A stretch of 64,000 nt of DNA from Triticum aestivum (taxonomy: Eukaryota > Streptophyta > Magnoliopsida > Poales > Poaceae). The stretch covers positions 254,580,989-254,644,988 of the forward strand of contig NC_057804.1 in the NCBI RefSeq assembly GCF_018294505.1, given 5' to 3'. The position numbers and the translations under genes were made by a program. Each line of letters opens with the position of its first letter. Positions within the stretch are counted from its first letter, which is position 1. Shown in pieces: positions 21,230 to 32,661 of this stretch. Below the pieces are notes generated by a model. It was not told the origin of the DNA, did no database searches, and worked only from the letters and a program-made list of their open reading frames with translations.

Positions 21230-21408
21230 GGCCTCCCCCACAAATACCCATACCTTGCCTGAAGGACTGGGCCGCACAAGTTTGACTGGGTGAAGACGAC
21301 ATCTTCGCTCCGCCTCCTACTCAGTTCCACCCCTTTCTTGCTTCCCTCGGTGGCGGCCTCCTTCGCCGCAGCCGTCTGCTTCTTCTTATCCATGGGTTTC
21401 TTCCCCAT
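21230..21408 (-). pseudogene. Antisense gene of D: first-exon fragment cut by C
   Basis: An ATG at 21408 opens MGKKPMDKKKQTAAAKEAA and runs about 60 codons to the C insertion. Position (379 bases inside the LTR), orientation and the lysine/alanine-rich start parallel the gene at 4320 in A. The Transposase_28-like core lies beyond the break, so assignment rests mainly on context. Confidence 0.5.
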
Positions 21409-21787
21409 TCCGGCGGCGGAGACGCAGAAAGTATCGATGGGGAGGATGACGGTGGAAGAGGGAGAGAGGGAACTTTTTCTTGGCTTGTGGAGGAAGAAGT
21501 TGAGGAAGCAGAGCAAAAGACAAATGAATCGCGCCGCTCCACTTTTTCCTGCTCTTAAGGGGGAAACGCAGAACAAGGGCGCGACGCTTTAGAAAGTTAA
21601 TATTTCACCTTAACTACTATAGTCCCACGACCCCACAATGTGCAGTAATCACGCATAGTGGACGTTGGATTGACCGGTCATCATGGCGAACCGGCATGCA
21701 CGGCCCTCTCCTGCCATGTTTCCGCGCACGGTTTGGGGCCTGGCCCAACGTGCCTACTAACACATATGGCTCAGGCCCGGGGGCTCA

Positions 21788-22698
21788 TGTCGGGGGAAAT
21801 ATATAGGGGTACATATTTTCCCCTGACTCGTGCACGGACTAGCCAAGATTGAACCAAGAAGAACAAGAGACCAAGAGATTCGAAGCATCAACAAGAAGAT
21901 CAGAGGGACCAAGACCAGTCCAGAAGAACAAGATGTCATCAAGAGAGAGGCCTCCCTTGCCGGGCAGGCAAGCCCGGCAAGGGGCAAGGCCACCCCCAGA
22001 AGAAGTTGACCAAGGCGTCCCGGCAGGGCTTGCCAGGACCTGTGGAGACCAGGCCGCCTCTCCGATCACCCCACCATAACTCACGTTGACGATCAGTCCG
22101 GTGTCAAGCCGTGGGGTGATTAAGTGGCAGCCAATCACCACATGGCAGCCACTTTCTACCAAGAGAACCCACAGACGACACCCGTACTATGACGTGTTAG
22201 GCGAGCAGGTGTGGAGCTGGCGAGATAGCCCGGCAAGCCTTGCCGGGCAACCAACGACATGACACTAAGCGGCAAATTAAATGTGCACTGTGATCCTGCA
22301 GAGTTAGTTATGATAGTACTATTTCCTATCTTATCAGTGTCTAATGACTAATTCGGTACTATGGTGACACCTTAGCCTATAAAAGGAGGCCCATGGCAAT
22401 AGTTTGAGAGGTTGGATTGTTAGATCACCCACACCCCTGTACGTGTGTAGTCGTTGCCGCCCTGAGGCAGCCCTTGTTAGGCAAGTGTACTGTGCACCAC
22501 CACTACATTTCCACCTTCAATCCACCAAAGCAGGACTAGAGTTTTACACCTTGCGGCGGCCCGAACCTGTGTAAAATTTCCTGTGTGATCTCTGCCGCAC
22601 TGCCCCATGTTGGTCTGCTCTTTGTGCAACGCGACTCCCCCTGCCGAACCAGCAAGGGGTCGTCCTGGTCCAATAGGTGGTCGTGGTTTCCCGCAACA
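21788..22698 (+). repeat. 3' LTR of element D
   Basis: This 911-bp LTR starts TGTCGGGGGAAATATA and ends TTTCCCGCAACA, with a TATAAAAGG box at 22378-22386. It contains paired CTTGCCGG/CCGGCAAG motifs as in A. The solo LTR G is the same family in reverse. Confidence 0.85.
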
Positions 22699-23108
22699 GG
22701 ATAAGATGTACTACTTGTCGCCTTTCGAAATTGTCCACTGTGGGATCCCTTCCCGCCTAAGTTTTGGGGCAAGGGGACCGAGGCCAGTATAAATATAGCC
22801 TAGCCACTACCATAGAAGGGATTGGAGACTGAATCTCTAGAGCTCATCACAAGAACAAGCCTCCTGAGGCTGTTCTTCCCCTTGTACTAGTTCATCCTCA
22901 ACCCCCACGATGCTAATCCACCACAAAGCATGAGTACAGTTGTACGCCGCAAGGTGGCCGGACTTGGGTAAACTGACGTGTCCATTTCCTTCCCGTTCAT
23001 CGAGCTAGGTCATGAGAGAAGCGAGTCGATCGGCTAGAGAGGTTGAGTTCTCAGCACATGCCCCTGAGTTCAAACCGTTCTTGGGTCTGCGGAGCCCGAA
23101 ATCCGACA
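22699..23108 (+). repeat. Element E: 3' portion of an LTR, truncated by D
   Basis: It matches the reversed LTR of C: TGTGGGATCCCTTCCCGCC, a TATAAATA box near 22788, CCTCCTGAGG, and a terminus GCGGAGCCCGAAATCCGACA. No primer site follows, so it is a 3' or solo LTR. Its start lies beyond the left stack, outside the window. Confidence 0.75.
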
Positions 23109-23545
23109 ATGAGGAAGAAGAGGGAAAGACGGGGAAGAAAGTGCATTATATCTCAATTCTACTAGTACTACTACCAGGATATACCGTCCTTGGGAGTGTA
23201 AATAGTTAAGCTGGTGACATGTGAGTCTACCTCAAGAGCGGCCATATGCCAGTTAATGGAAGAGAGAGGTGCATAGGCATATTTGCGGAAGCGTGCTCCA
23301 CTTGCAAGCATGATGGCAGTACTGGGTAAGGCTGATTCAACTTATTCATTAAGCGTCCCATCTGCTGCAGTGTGTATTTTCACTTCACTGTGAAGACCAG
23401 TTGAATAGTTCTCTCTAACCGAGATGGGGAATAATGGATCGCCAAGACTTCCTATCTACAGTATCCCTATGCCTCTACTCTCATCATGTCCAACAAGATG
23501 AAACATTGGCCAAGGCACCTGGCGCCAATAATGTAGGAGTACTGG
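23109..23545. other. Unassigned intergenic DNA
   Basis: Low-copy-looking sequence to the right of the LTR stack. I see no gene, LTR or clear repeat in it. Confidence 0.5.
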
Positions 23546-23746
23546 TAGTATTTTGTGTCAAATTTTGACCATCTATTTAACTAATAAAATGTTAATGCAT
23601 TTCACAAAAATCATATCACTGGATTCGTATTTGAACATAGTTTTTAATGGTATTATTTTTATGACATGCATTGACACTTTGTTAGTTAAACTTATGGTCA
23701 AAATTTTATACTAGTTACGAAGGGGACCATTAAACCAGGACGGAGG
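23546..23746. mobile_element. Stowaway-like MITE, left end eroded
   Basis: A roughly 200-bp imperfect palindrome. TCAAATTTTGACCA, TTTAACTAA and ATGTTAATGCAT on the left answer ATGCATTGACAC, TTAGTTAAAC and TGGTCAAAATTTTA on the right. The right end AAACCAGGACGGAGG is the reverse of the CTCCGTCC-type terminus of grass Stowaway/mariner MITEs. The left terminus is not recognisable. Confidence 0.65.
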
Positions 23747-24016
23747 TTTATATACAGGTCAATAAAAAATTTATCAACCAAGGTAGTAGTAAATGATGCG
23801 TGCCCGAAGATATTTGTTCCGAAAGTACTCAATAACAGGCTCGTTTTCCTCAAGAAAATTGTGTTTACGAATGTATTAATTGGAATGCATACGTGAGGAA
23901 CAAATGACCAGAACTTTTACATGCATTCGTGAGTTTTCTCTTAATTCTTGCATGCAACATTTTAATGAAGCTTGAAATATGAACATGTCAATGGGAGGGA
24001 GTAAAAGCCGCATGCA

Positions 24017-24110
24017 TGCATGCAACATGGAACACTCACATGTACACATGCACGCACACAACACTCACGCACCCATGCGGCACATAGCACACGACGCAAC
24101 ACACACGCTC
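24017..24110. repeat. CA/CATG-rich low-complexity tract
   Basis: GCATGCATGCATGC is followed by repeated CACA, CACG and CATG units. It is a degenerate microsatellite and makes short spurious ORFs. Confidence 0.5.
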
Positions 24111-24130
24111 ATGCTGAAGTGCTCAACCTA

Positions 24131-24417
24131 CTCCCTTCGTCCGTGAAAGATTGTACAACATATAGAGATTTATACATTTACCATGAGGAAGCGAAACTTC
24201 ATGGCATAATTAACGCCCAAAAGTAGCAGACTTATGTGTGCATGCGACCATTGAGAGAAGAAGATTAAATGAAGGTTGTCGCATGCTATAATTAAGGATA
24301 GACATGTTGCATATAGCTAGAGCACAAGTTGGTGCATTAGTCAATGAATATCGATTAGATTAAAACCTAAGTGATTGTAAGTGTAGATGTACACTCTTTG
24401 TTGGAAGACCGAGGGAG
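24131..24417. mobile_element. MITE with TA duplication, Stowaway-like
   Basis: The ends are CTCCCTTCGTCCGTG and, inverted, CTCCCTCGGTCTTCC, each followed inward by TGTACA. Both sides are flanked by TA (24129-24130, 24418-24419). At 287 bp with no ORF, this fits the Stowaway class. Confidence 0.55.
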
Positions 24418-25388
24418 TACACATGCATGCACTCACATACACAGCCAGGGTGGTTCGCGTGCAAGGGTTCGACTCCTGTCGCGCCTCAATAAAGTTTTGT
24501 TAACTGATTTCTTTGCTCTACCAACTGATAGATGGGACCCAAAAACCAAGAGTCAATTTAACCAGTCAACAAAGTGCCACGTCGACTATGTGGCCGGTTA
24601 GTAGGCTGCAATACAGTGCTCTACAGTGAGCTAGTGACCGTATAATCACCGCAAAACTATATAGTGACCGTAATGAGCGTATTCTTACATACATTGACAA
24701 CCAATCTATTTTTCTTGTTTCAAATTAAGCCATATTAAATGGAAAGGATGCATTATGGACTAATACTGCTTTGATGTGTCCCTTCAACTCGTCGAACAAG
24801 GAGAAGCTTGCTTACAACGCCCTCTTCGTCACCCACACGCGGTGGCTCACAGGACAAGGAGAAGCTTGCTTACTATGTAAGCCTATGCCCTCTCCCTCGC
24901 CCACGCGCACGGTGGCTCATGGGACGATGAGAGGTTTTTGACTACAGCTCCCTCTCCCTCGCCCTCGCCCTCGTGGTGGACGTGCAATAGTTCATTCGGT
25001 GTGAGATTGCCAGAAGCATATTGTACTGTAGTCTCATCATTGTTGGACCTTCCGAAGAGGTGAAGAGCCAAGTGCAAGGTTCACATGAGTACGAACTGTT
25101 GAACCTCCCGAAGAGGCAAAGAGCCAAGCGCAAAGTTTTATAGGAGTTGTAGTCCTAGTAGGAGTACTACAACTATAGCGAACGATGCTACTGTATGATC
25201 CGCCACGTCACCTATACCCAAAGTTGTGCCACCTTTTTTTCTCAGATAGCATGTTGGATCCCGTGCAACAACCACACAAGTTGCACGTACACATAATACA
25301 CTTACTAGTAATAAATTCTAAAGGACAAATTCTAGTATGCCACACAAGTTCATCTCCACTTCATGTGATAAATTTGTGCACGACTAGT
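24418..25388. repeat. Intergenic DNA with two degenerate local duplications
   Basis: ACAAGGAGAAGCTTGCTTAC occurs twice (about 24798 and 24853), each near CGCGGTGGCTCA or CACGGTGGCTCA. A 37-bp block with CCGAAGAGG and AGAGCCAAG recurs at about 25046 and 25099. The copies are diverged. No coding capacity is visible. Confidence 0.45.
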
Positions 25389-25865
25389 CTACATATATTC
25401 ACAGCGCTGCCATTCACAATTTACCATACTCCACTTACACGTTATAGATGGGCTCCATGTCCTGCTCCAGGTTCCAATCCCAGACTCCCAGGTGTTCTTC
25501 CTGGATGGCATGATCCATAGCGGCGGGCAATGGGAATCATTGTCGCAGCTTTCTAGTGCGGTTCCACACGATGGAGACTCATCCAAGCTAAAGCGGCATA
25601 AATCAGGGATAGCGTGTCCCAGCATGTCATTCATCTGGCGGTGCGCACTGAAGACACAACCATGCTTCATGAACGGCAAGCATCCGGTGTCGTGCACGGA
25701 AGGTGGCATCCGCTTCACAATGGGGTATATGTCCCCAATAAAAAGCGAGTACTCTCCAAGAGTGCTCCTCCGCACCCACAGAGCACCACGGGGGTCGAAC
25801 TCGACGTCGTTCATCTGGTACACGTGGCATCTCAGATCTGGACACATGGTGACGTACATAGTCAA
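25389..25865 (-). pseudogene. DUF295 C-terminal exon
   Basis: A 158-codon open stretch holds the GALWV, LGEYSLFIGDIYPIVK, GCVFSA and IPDLCRFSLDE motifs typical of the DUF295 C-terminal propeller. It is long enough to be a complete last exon, although its tail after PPLWIMPS looks like read-through into non-conserved sequence. Confidence 0.65.
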
Positions 25866-27284
25866 GGTCCATGCATAATAATGTTGTGCTCAAATATGGC
25901 GGTCAGTAATACTGTGTAGAAATGGTACTGCTCCGGTATTGAGGAAGTAAAATTACGGGCTTTTTATATATAGCCACTCTTGGCTACATGGATTAGATAG
26001 TAAGACATGGAAAAACAAAAATGATGGGAGCTAGTGGGTTCAAGTCTTCAAGGGCCTAGTTAGCTATACGCGTCCTCCAAGGTAAAAAGTACTCCTACTA
26101 GTACCAGTAAGTAGTACAACAATGAAAGAGAAGGCGAGCAGGTTAAAAATATAATACTAAATTGTACTACTAGTACATTAAACATGTCCCAGTCAAGAAA
26201 AGAAAATAACTAACAAGTACTACTCTACTACTCAAACACACATCAATGAGGAAATGGAATACCTAGGTAGATGGTGACGGTCCGATCGTGGTAGATCGTG
26301 TGACCATGTTGCACATCAGTGGTACCATGGGTAACGACTTCTAAGATAGTTGATCCCACTATGCCAAAGTCAGCTACAAGGTTCCAGGTTAGACCGAATC
26401 ACGGTTGCAAATGCACATCCAGGATTGGCGATCTTATTTTGATCGGGGGATGACTGGTCCCTCCAAAATAATGGAGTACCGTTAGGGAAGCAAATGATGG
26501 TTTGTGCATTCCGCTTGTCACCGCGAAGATGCAACCTACATGGCGCACGGCGTCTTCGAATGTGTAGGTGTACAAATCGGCAGTGGCCAATATGTGCCAG
26601 CCTCTGCCATTACTACCTATTGTATTGATGAAAATCCTTAAGTGGAACACCGTGATGAGATAGTAATCATTGTAGCCGCGTCACTTTGTCAGCCGCTCCA
26701 CAATTCCTATCTTCTTCAATCTCATGTAGGCATCATCATACGTATTCAAACCCGGCCAGTCCGGAAGGCCGATCCCAATGGTGGAGAAGGGGTCTACGGG
26801 GACAGCCGCACTGTTGTGGATGTTGTGCAAAATGATGGTGGTATACGGCTAGAGGTATGCAAGACAATCTTCATTGGCACCAACCCAAACCTATATATGA
26901 GACAGTGGGCAGCGGAGAAATGACGAGATGGAATAACTAAGTACTGCATGATCAAACTCCATGACTAACCTACTCATCGGACAAAATCTGACTACCTCTC
27001 AATGTCAGTAACTCTAGCAGAGTCAACATGCAACCATGGCTAGGGAGAGGTGGACTGTTCGAAGGATTATCCCATAGAATAACCTTCTCCTTGAGGATTC
27101 ATGGAAGACTAACAAGCATGGCCTTTTCCCAAGCATGTTTAAGCACCGTCTTAGAAAAGTTGGTGCAGGAAGCACCAAGTCTTGCGGCGGTGAGGACGTC
27201 AGAGTGACGTGCGATTTCTCCCAGAGGATCATTGTCCAAGGTCTCCCAGCCCCGACGAGGAGGAGAACTGCCTGGCGAATCCAT
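25389..27284 (-). pseudogene. Broken F-box/DUF295 gene
   Basis: At the 5' end (ATG 27284) is an F-box-like stretch: GWETLDNDPLGEIARHSDVL then AARLGASCTNF. A stop at 27099-27101 interrupts it, and the same frame goes on with ILWDNPSNSPPLPSHG and further stops. A middle open piece (26399-26650) may be a second exon. The 3' part (25389-25865) is the best preserved: FDPRGALWVRRSTLGEYSLF, GDIYPIVK, AIPDLCRF and CPPLWIMPS match the DUF295 C-terminus. Such proteins are plant F-box proteins, thought to recruit substrates to SCF ubiquitin ligases. Several in-frame stops and the lack of one continuous model argue for a pseudogene. Exon limits are uncertain. Confidence 0.6.
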
Positions 27285-27295
27285 GGGAACAGCAA

Positions 27296-28269
27296 CGAAC
27301 TGCCTTGGTCACTTCGGGGGAGGGGAACTAGCGAGGAGGAGATAAGAGCTTAACCGCAGGGCCTCGTATGCGGGCACGCATAGTGGTAGTGCCTCGTGCC
27401 CCGTGATGGTGAGGCTATTATTTACTATGTACATATAATGTAGTAGTAGTACTACTACTTTCTCAACTAGTAATGCGATGTACTGTACTTCTATAGTGTA
27501 CTAGTTTTCAACTCTTGAATCTCAAGGCCAAGGAGCTAAGTTGCAAGTGGAGGGTACTACTATTCTCTAGAACCATCGATGTACTACCAATGCAGGGAAA
27601 GTACACCTGCATAGTGCATACTCTCTGTGCTCTATTCAAGCACGTAGCTGGCCTACTCAGCCGCTCCCCTCACGCACACACTAGCAGCCTGTTTATCAGA
27701 GACGGTTACTGCAGGGGCAGAACATTTGAGTTCATTGATACAGCGAGACTAGGCTTTTCGCTTCCATTTGTGGAGGTGTAATGGATATCGTAGAACTTTG
27801 TTAGTTGTTCCTTCTTTATGAATGAGATGAGGCAAACCTTTTGCCTCTGTTTCAAAACAAAATAAAATCACATCAAGAGGAATTTCTTTTATAGAGCCAA
27901 TAATGGTGTGAAGTCCAAGCGTGCAACACCACAAGCTACAGACTAGTAGAGTACTATCACTTTTACATACAGAGCCATATTGCATACTTTCCAATGCCGC
28001 GCCAGGCTTTGTCGGCTCTTCGAGCTTAATTGGAAGGCGCTAGTTTAAATATGCTAGTTGATGAGGAAGCTGCAAGCGAGGTGCGGATAAGGCGAGCACA
28101 CAGACGAGTATATAGGAGTACTACTCTAGTACGCGAGCCACGACATGATGGGAGGGAAAACCCATTCACATGGCTAGGCTATCCAGTGCACCCAGATTGA
28201 GGTGTGATACGTCCATTTGACTTCAAAAGTCAAACTACCAGTGTACAATATTGGCTCGCAGCGAGGTTC
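27296..28269. other. Intergenic DNA upstream of the F-box remnant
   Basis: It contains a short TAGTAG/TACTAC run near 27440. I find no gene or recognisable transposon. Confidence 0.4.
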
Positions 28270-28395
28270 CTATTTAAAAAAAGGCCGCTGTGCATTCGGC
28301 CGGGATTGAACCCACAAAACTAGCTTTAAACTCCTGCGACCACTAGTAGTACTCATTGGAGTACAACGCAACCTAGAATCACCTTTTGTCGCTAG
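28270..28395 (-). mobile_element. Possible tRNA-derived SINE fragment
   Basis: The minus strand has a B-box-like GTGGGTTCAATCCCGG followed about 17 bases later by a T7 run, a typical RNA polymerase III terminator. TAGTGGTCGCAGGAG upstream could be an A-box relic. No target duplication was found. Tentative. Confidence 0.25.
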
Positions 28396-29640
28396 TACAT
28401 TGTTCCTTACAAGAAACCACTAATAATGCCAAGAAACTACTACTACCACTTACCAACCAGCCCAACCAAGAAATGACTACTCTACAAAGTGTCGTTATAG
28501 GCATGTTTCAACCTACGTTGCCCCTTAAGTCAACGCCTTCTACTCGACCGGCAAGCTAGGTGTTATGACTTGTGGGACCTTCATGTCAGTTTGGCCAAAA
28601 ATCCCCAAGTGACCTCCTACCTCTGGCCCGTCCACACTTAGTCATCCTCTGTCATGGGACGCAACTACCGCCGCTGGCAGAAGGCGAGGTCAAAACCGCT
28701 GGCGGTGCGGAGCCCATCTTGCGGCATCCCAGATGCCAGCTCCATCCGGCGCTCGTGACCGCTAGCTAGCCAAGATAGCACACACCCTGCTGGATGCATC
28801 CAGCTGCTTGTCTGCAAGGTTTGCTAGCTAGGTTGGCACGTCACTGCGGTGGCTTCCTCGCGCGCGCCGCACTAAGGCCAGCCATCTGGCTCGAGCGAAG
28901 GCCAGTGTGGCGGCTTGCTCGCATGTGAGTCACGCTCGGGCCAGCCAGCCAACCCGTGTGGAGGCCAGCGCGGCGTCTGGACCGTCCAACGGAGCGGCAA
29001 CCAACTCGCTCATCACCGGCGCCACCGACGAACATGCATCAGTACTTTTTGAAGTAATGTTCAGGAAAAATAATGATTGGAGGAGGAAGAATAGGAGATA
29101 AGGTCAGATGTGGGTCCCTCATGTCAACGGTCAAACAAAATGTGTTGGTTGAAGCTGCCTCGTCAGCACAGATGTGTGGGCCAACCTATCATAGACAGGT
29201 TTAAACAAGCCTAATCGACACTAGGTACTAGTTTTTTTGGCGCGAATTAAGAATTTTTGGGTATGTTTTTGCTATTTTTTGTACAATAATTTCTTCCTAG
29301 GGCTGGTTGAAAGTGGTAGTTTTTGTTAAATACTCTACATACTGTAAGTAGGAGTAGAAGTTCCGCTTTGGAAGCCAATAAGCATGGCTAGTTACATAGT
29401 GCCTATGTGTACGTAATTCAAACTAAATATCAACCATGAGTGACTAATATATTGATGGAAAACTCAAAACTATGGAAATAATGGGTATTTTTTGCATGGT
29501 TCGAAATACTAGCAATGTTCATGTGCGTTGCAACAGATCACAATTAGAATAATACTTATTCACAAACTTGATAAAAAATAGTCTAATTTTGATATACATA
29601 TATCACTAGAGATATATTATGTTTCAATCAGAATATATTC
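28396..29640. other. Unassigned intergenic DNA
   Basis: No gene is seen. A perfect 14-bp palindrome CTGGATGCATCCAG lies near 28790. GCAATGTTCATGTGCGTTGCAA near 29510 resembles sequence common at the ends of grass repeats. Confidence 0.35.
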
Positions 29641-30250
29641 CTTGGGCTGCTTTGGTGAGGTGAGGGAGCGATGTGGTTGGTTCTAAGATACTAATTAAGG
29701 GTTTTTCTGCAAATTGGTAGAGAAGTGGGATGTTGTTGGGAAAAGACAACAACTTACCTCACAGTAGTTAGATGTAGATCTAATGGTCAGAAATGACGGA
29801 TGGCAGACACACTATCATCACCAACTAAGTCTTCTGTAGGATTACTAGCAAGATGTCTGTGCATTGCACGGAACATCAAGATGCATTTTTCATAAAAACA
29901 ACTATTGTGAAAGTATCTCGAGAAAACTAATGATATCTCTAGAAAGAGGAGGGATAAGGTGAGGAGGAGTGGGGCGTGGTGGTGGTTGGTGGTCGGGCTG
30001 AGCAAAGGCATGGGGATGGACGACGCCGGCAGCGACCACCATGCTAGTTTGTTCCAGAGGATTGCTTTTTTAATTGCTCAACAATGAGGTTTTGAGAGAT
30101 AAGGATGAATGAGGGAATGCCTTGTCTGCAAATGTTGAGAGAGGTGTGGGTATCTTTTAGTTTAATTTCTATCCGTAAGATATAGATCGGACGGTCTATA
30201 TTGCAAGATGGCAGGCGTACCATCATCACCAACTCAGTTTTTTATAAGAA
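29641..30250. repeat. Two diverged copies of an unidentified grass repeat
   Basis: GATGGCAGACACACTATCATCACCAACTAAGT (29799 on) and GATGGCAGGCGTACCATCATCACCAACTCAGT (about 30208 on) share order and flanking AGATCTAATGG or AGATCGGACGG pieces. They look like the ends of two related elements in the same orientation. The class is unknown. Confidence 0.4.
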
Positions 30251-30552
30251 AAGAGTTATATGTATGGAGATACAAACGTATTATTGATACTTGTTTCCAT
30301 AAATTTCGATCTACATTCTATTCAACGGCTGAGCATGTGGGCCTTAGCACGATAACTTCTCGACTGTGTAAAACAAAAGGTTTTCCTGTTGCCGATAAGG
30401 AGGAGGTGACGGCGCGCTTTCGGCTTCCTCTAGTCCTAGTAGTCATACTAGGTGGTCTACGCATGTTTAGATTTATTCTTTTTCATGTCTCGTATTTGCC
30501 GTACTTCCACGACTATTGATGAATAGACGGTAAGTTATTCATAGGAAATCCT

Positions 30553-31126
30553 TTGTTGAGTGCATGTGCGAGAGAGAGAGAGAGATAGCATGCGTGTGTG
30601 ATATGTGTAGAGACTGAGGTAATGATAAGAGATTCTTTGTGTCTCTGCATGGAGGATAGAGAGAGACATGTGCATGGGGCTTTGTGTTGTGTAACATGGA
30701 GACACATAGACATAATCAGAGAGTGAGTATGTGAGATACACATGCGTATATGGGGAGAGATGTGTGAGTTAGAGAGATGGAGAATTTTGGTGTGCATCTG
30801 AGCTAGAGAGAGGGGTGGATATATACATACCTAGAGTTGGGAGAATATGCAAGGGTGTGTGTCTTAAAAGAAGGATCCAGATAGATGGATGTTTGTGCGT
30901 GCATGTGTGTGTTTGTGCACGCATGTTGTGAGAGAGAGGGAGTGTGTGTATTTGGAGAAGAGAGACCACTAATGATGTAAACCTAGTATAGGGAAGGGGG
31001 AATGGTGTGACATTTGTGTCAAAGAGAGACAAAGGCATGTGTAGTAGAGGGATAGCATGGGTGTAGGCGAGGAGTAGACTATTTGGAAGAGACATCGAGT
31101 GTGTGTGGGAGAAGTGTGTGAGAGCT

Positions 31127-31158
<32 letters not shown>

Positions 31159-31250
31159 GGAGAGATAGAGAGAGAGAGCTAGCGAGGGAGAGAGAGAGAG
31201 AAAGAGAGGGGGAGAGAGAGGGGTCATTTGTGTGCAGAAGTGGCGTATAT
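30553..31250. repeat. GA/GT-rich low-complexity tract
   Basis: Long runs of GA with interspersed GTGT. The purest part is about 31121-31222. Similar GTGT/GAGA-rich sequence resumes at 62870-63110 beyond the right stack, consistent with one locus split by G and F. The many opposite-strand ORFs here are leucine/serine repeats, not genes. Confidence 0.75.
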
Positions 31251-31592
31251 ATAGGGAGACAACGTTGATGTTGTTCAAAAGTGGCCTATGTATGGAGACG
31301 CAAGGGAAGCGAGTCATCGTGTGTGTGAGAGGGACTTCATGAGAGATCTAGAATAGATGGTGTAAAGAACAACGTGCGAGATTGAGAAAGATGATACATT
31401 AGGGAGCTATGGAAAGAGTCACGACATATATGTATATAGGGAAGGAACTATGGCGGGTCCGCATGTGTGAGAGATAGAGAGAGGAGACTGGTGCACCAGG
31501 AGACAAAGTCTGCTTGTTTGCTGTGGGGGTGGTGTGTGAGATGAGTGTGCGAGAACCACATAACTAGGGAGATAGACATTTGGGGGTGACGT

Positions 31593-32083
31593 TGTCGCGG
31601 GAAACCACGGCCACCTATGGGGCTGCGAGCCCCTTTTGGTTCGGTGGGGGGATGGGCACGTTGCACAAATACCGTAGAAGCGTCACGCAAAGCGCCGGGG
31701 ATCACACATGCAATTTTACCCAGGTTCGGGCCGCCGTGAGGCATAAAACCCTACTCCTGCTTTGACGGATTGATGGTGGAAAAGGTGGTGGTGGGTGTAG
31801 TGCACTTTGCCCAGCAGGGTTGCCTCAGGCGAAGTGGCTACGTTCGTTTGGGTACGTGAGGGCCTGAGCATGGCAACCACGTGGACCGAACTGAGCGAAC
31901 CCCTTTTACGTTTGCCATGGGTCTCCTTTTATAGATCAAGGGGTTACCACAGTGGCAAATCAGTCTATGCATACTGATTAGATGGCAAATAGTGCTATCA
32001 TACCTAACTCTGCAGGCTGATAGGGCACATTAAATGGACAGGCTAACCTGTGACTTGCATTGCTCATGAGGTGGAGCGGTCGC
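31593..32083 (-). repeat. Solo LTR G, left piece
   Basis: It starts TGTCGCGGGAAACCACG, the reverse of the D LTR terminus, and has a TATAAAAGGAG box on minus at about 31924-31934. GACGT precedes it (31588-31592). It is interrupted at 32083 by F. Confidence 0.8.
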
Positions 32084-32553
32084 TGAGGGAGTCCGGGATT
32101 AAGGGGTCCTCGGACAGCCGGACTATATACTTTGGCCGGACTGTTGGACTATGAAGATACAAGATTGAAGACTTCGTCCCGTGTCCGGATGGGACTCTCC
32201 TTTGCATGGAAGGCAAGCTTGGCAATTCGGATATGTAGATCTCCTTCTCTGTAACCGACTCTATGTAACCCTAGCCCCCCCGATGTCTATATAAACTGGA
32301 GGGTTTAGTCCGTAGGACAAGAACGATCATAATCATAGGCTAGCTTCTAGGGTTTAGCCTCTACGATCTCGTGGTAGATCAACTCTTGTAATACTCATAT
32401 CATCAAGATCAATCAAGCAGGAAGTAGGGTATTACCTCCATCGAGAGGGCCCGAACCTGGGTAAACATCGTGTCCCCCGCCTCCTATTACCATTAGCCTT
32501 AGACGCACAGTTCGGGACCCCCTACCCGAGATCCGCCGGTTTTGACACTGACA
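32084..32553 (+). repeat. 5' LTR of element F
   Basis: It starts TGAGGGAGTCCGGG and ends GACACTGACA, with a TATATAAA box at 32288-32295. With the left LTR of H (32662-33144) it forms an inverted repeat around a 108-bp spacer. Confidence 0.9.
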
Positions 32554-32572
32554 TTGGTGCTTTCATTGAGAG
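32554..32572 (+). other. Primer binding site of F
   Basis: TTGGTGCTTTCATTGAGAG follows the LTR directly. H has nearly the same sequence next to its 5' LTR (40989-41007, minus). The tRNA is not assigned. Confidence 0.55.
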
Positions 32573-32600
32573 TTCCACGGTGTCGTCCCGATAAGGCTTG

Positions 32601-32661
32601 ATGGCTCGCCTTGTTGTCAAGGATAACGTCACCTCTGGAGGAACCCTGGCTGTAGGCCAGA
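32601..32661 (+). pseudogene. Gag start of F, before insertion H
   Basis: An ATG at 32601 opens a frame of about 20 codons that is cut by H. It resumes after 41495. Confidence 0.55.

Larger units (their letters stand above)
21230..22698 (+). mobile_element. Element D: 3' end of a plus-strand Gypsy element
   Basis: Contents are an antisense gene fragment, a polypurine tract (GGCCCGGGGGCTCA, 21774-21787) and a 3' LTR. The 5' part was displaced by the insertion of C and lies outside the window. D itself interrupts the LTR of E. Confidence 0.75.

Noticed and set aside
24440..24490. A real tRNA gene
   Set aside because: Only a T-arm-like box is present; the acceptor and anticodon arms cannot be drawn.
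30513..31317. Long Leu/Ser and His-rich frames
   Set aside because: Translations of GA/CT microsatellite DNA.
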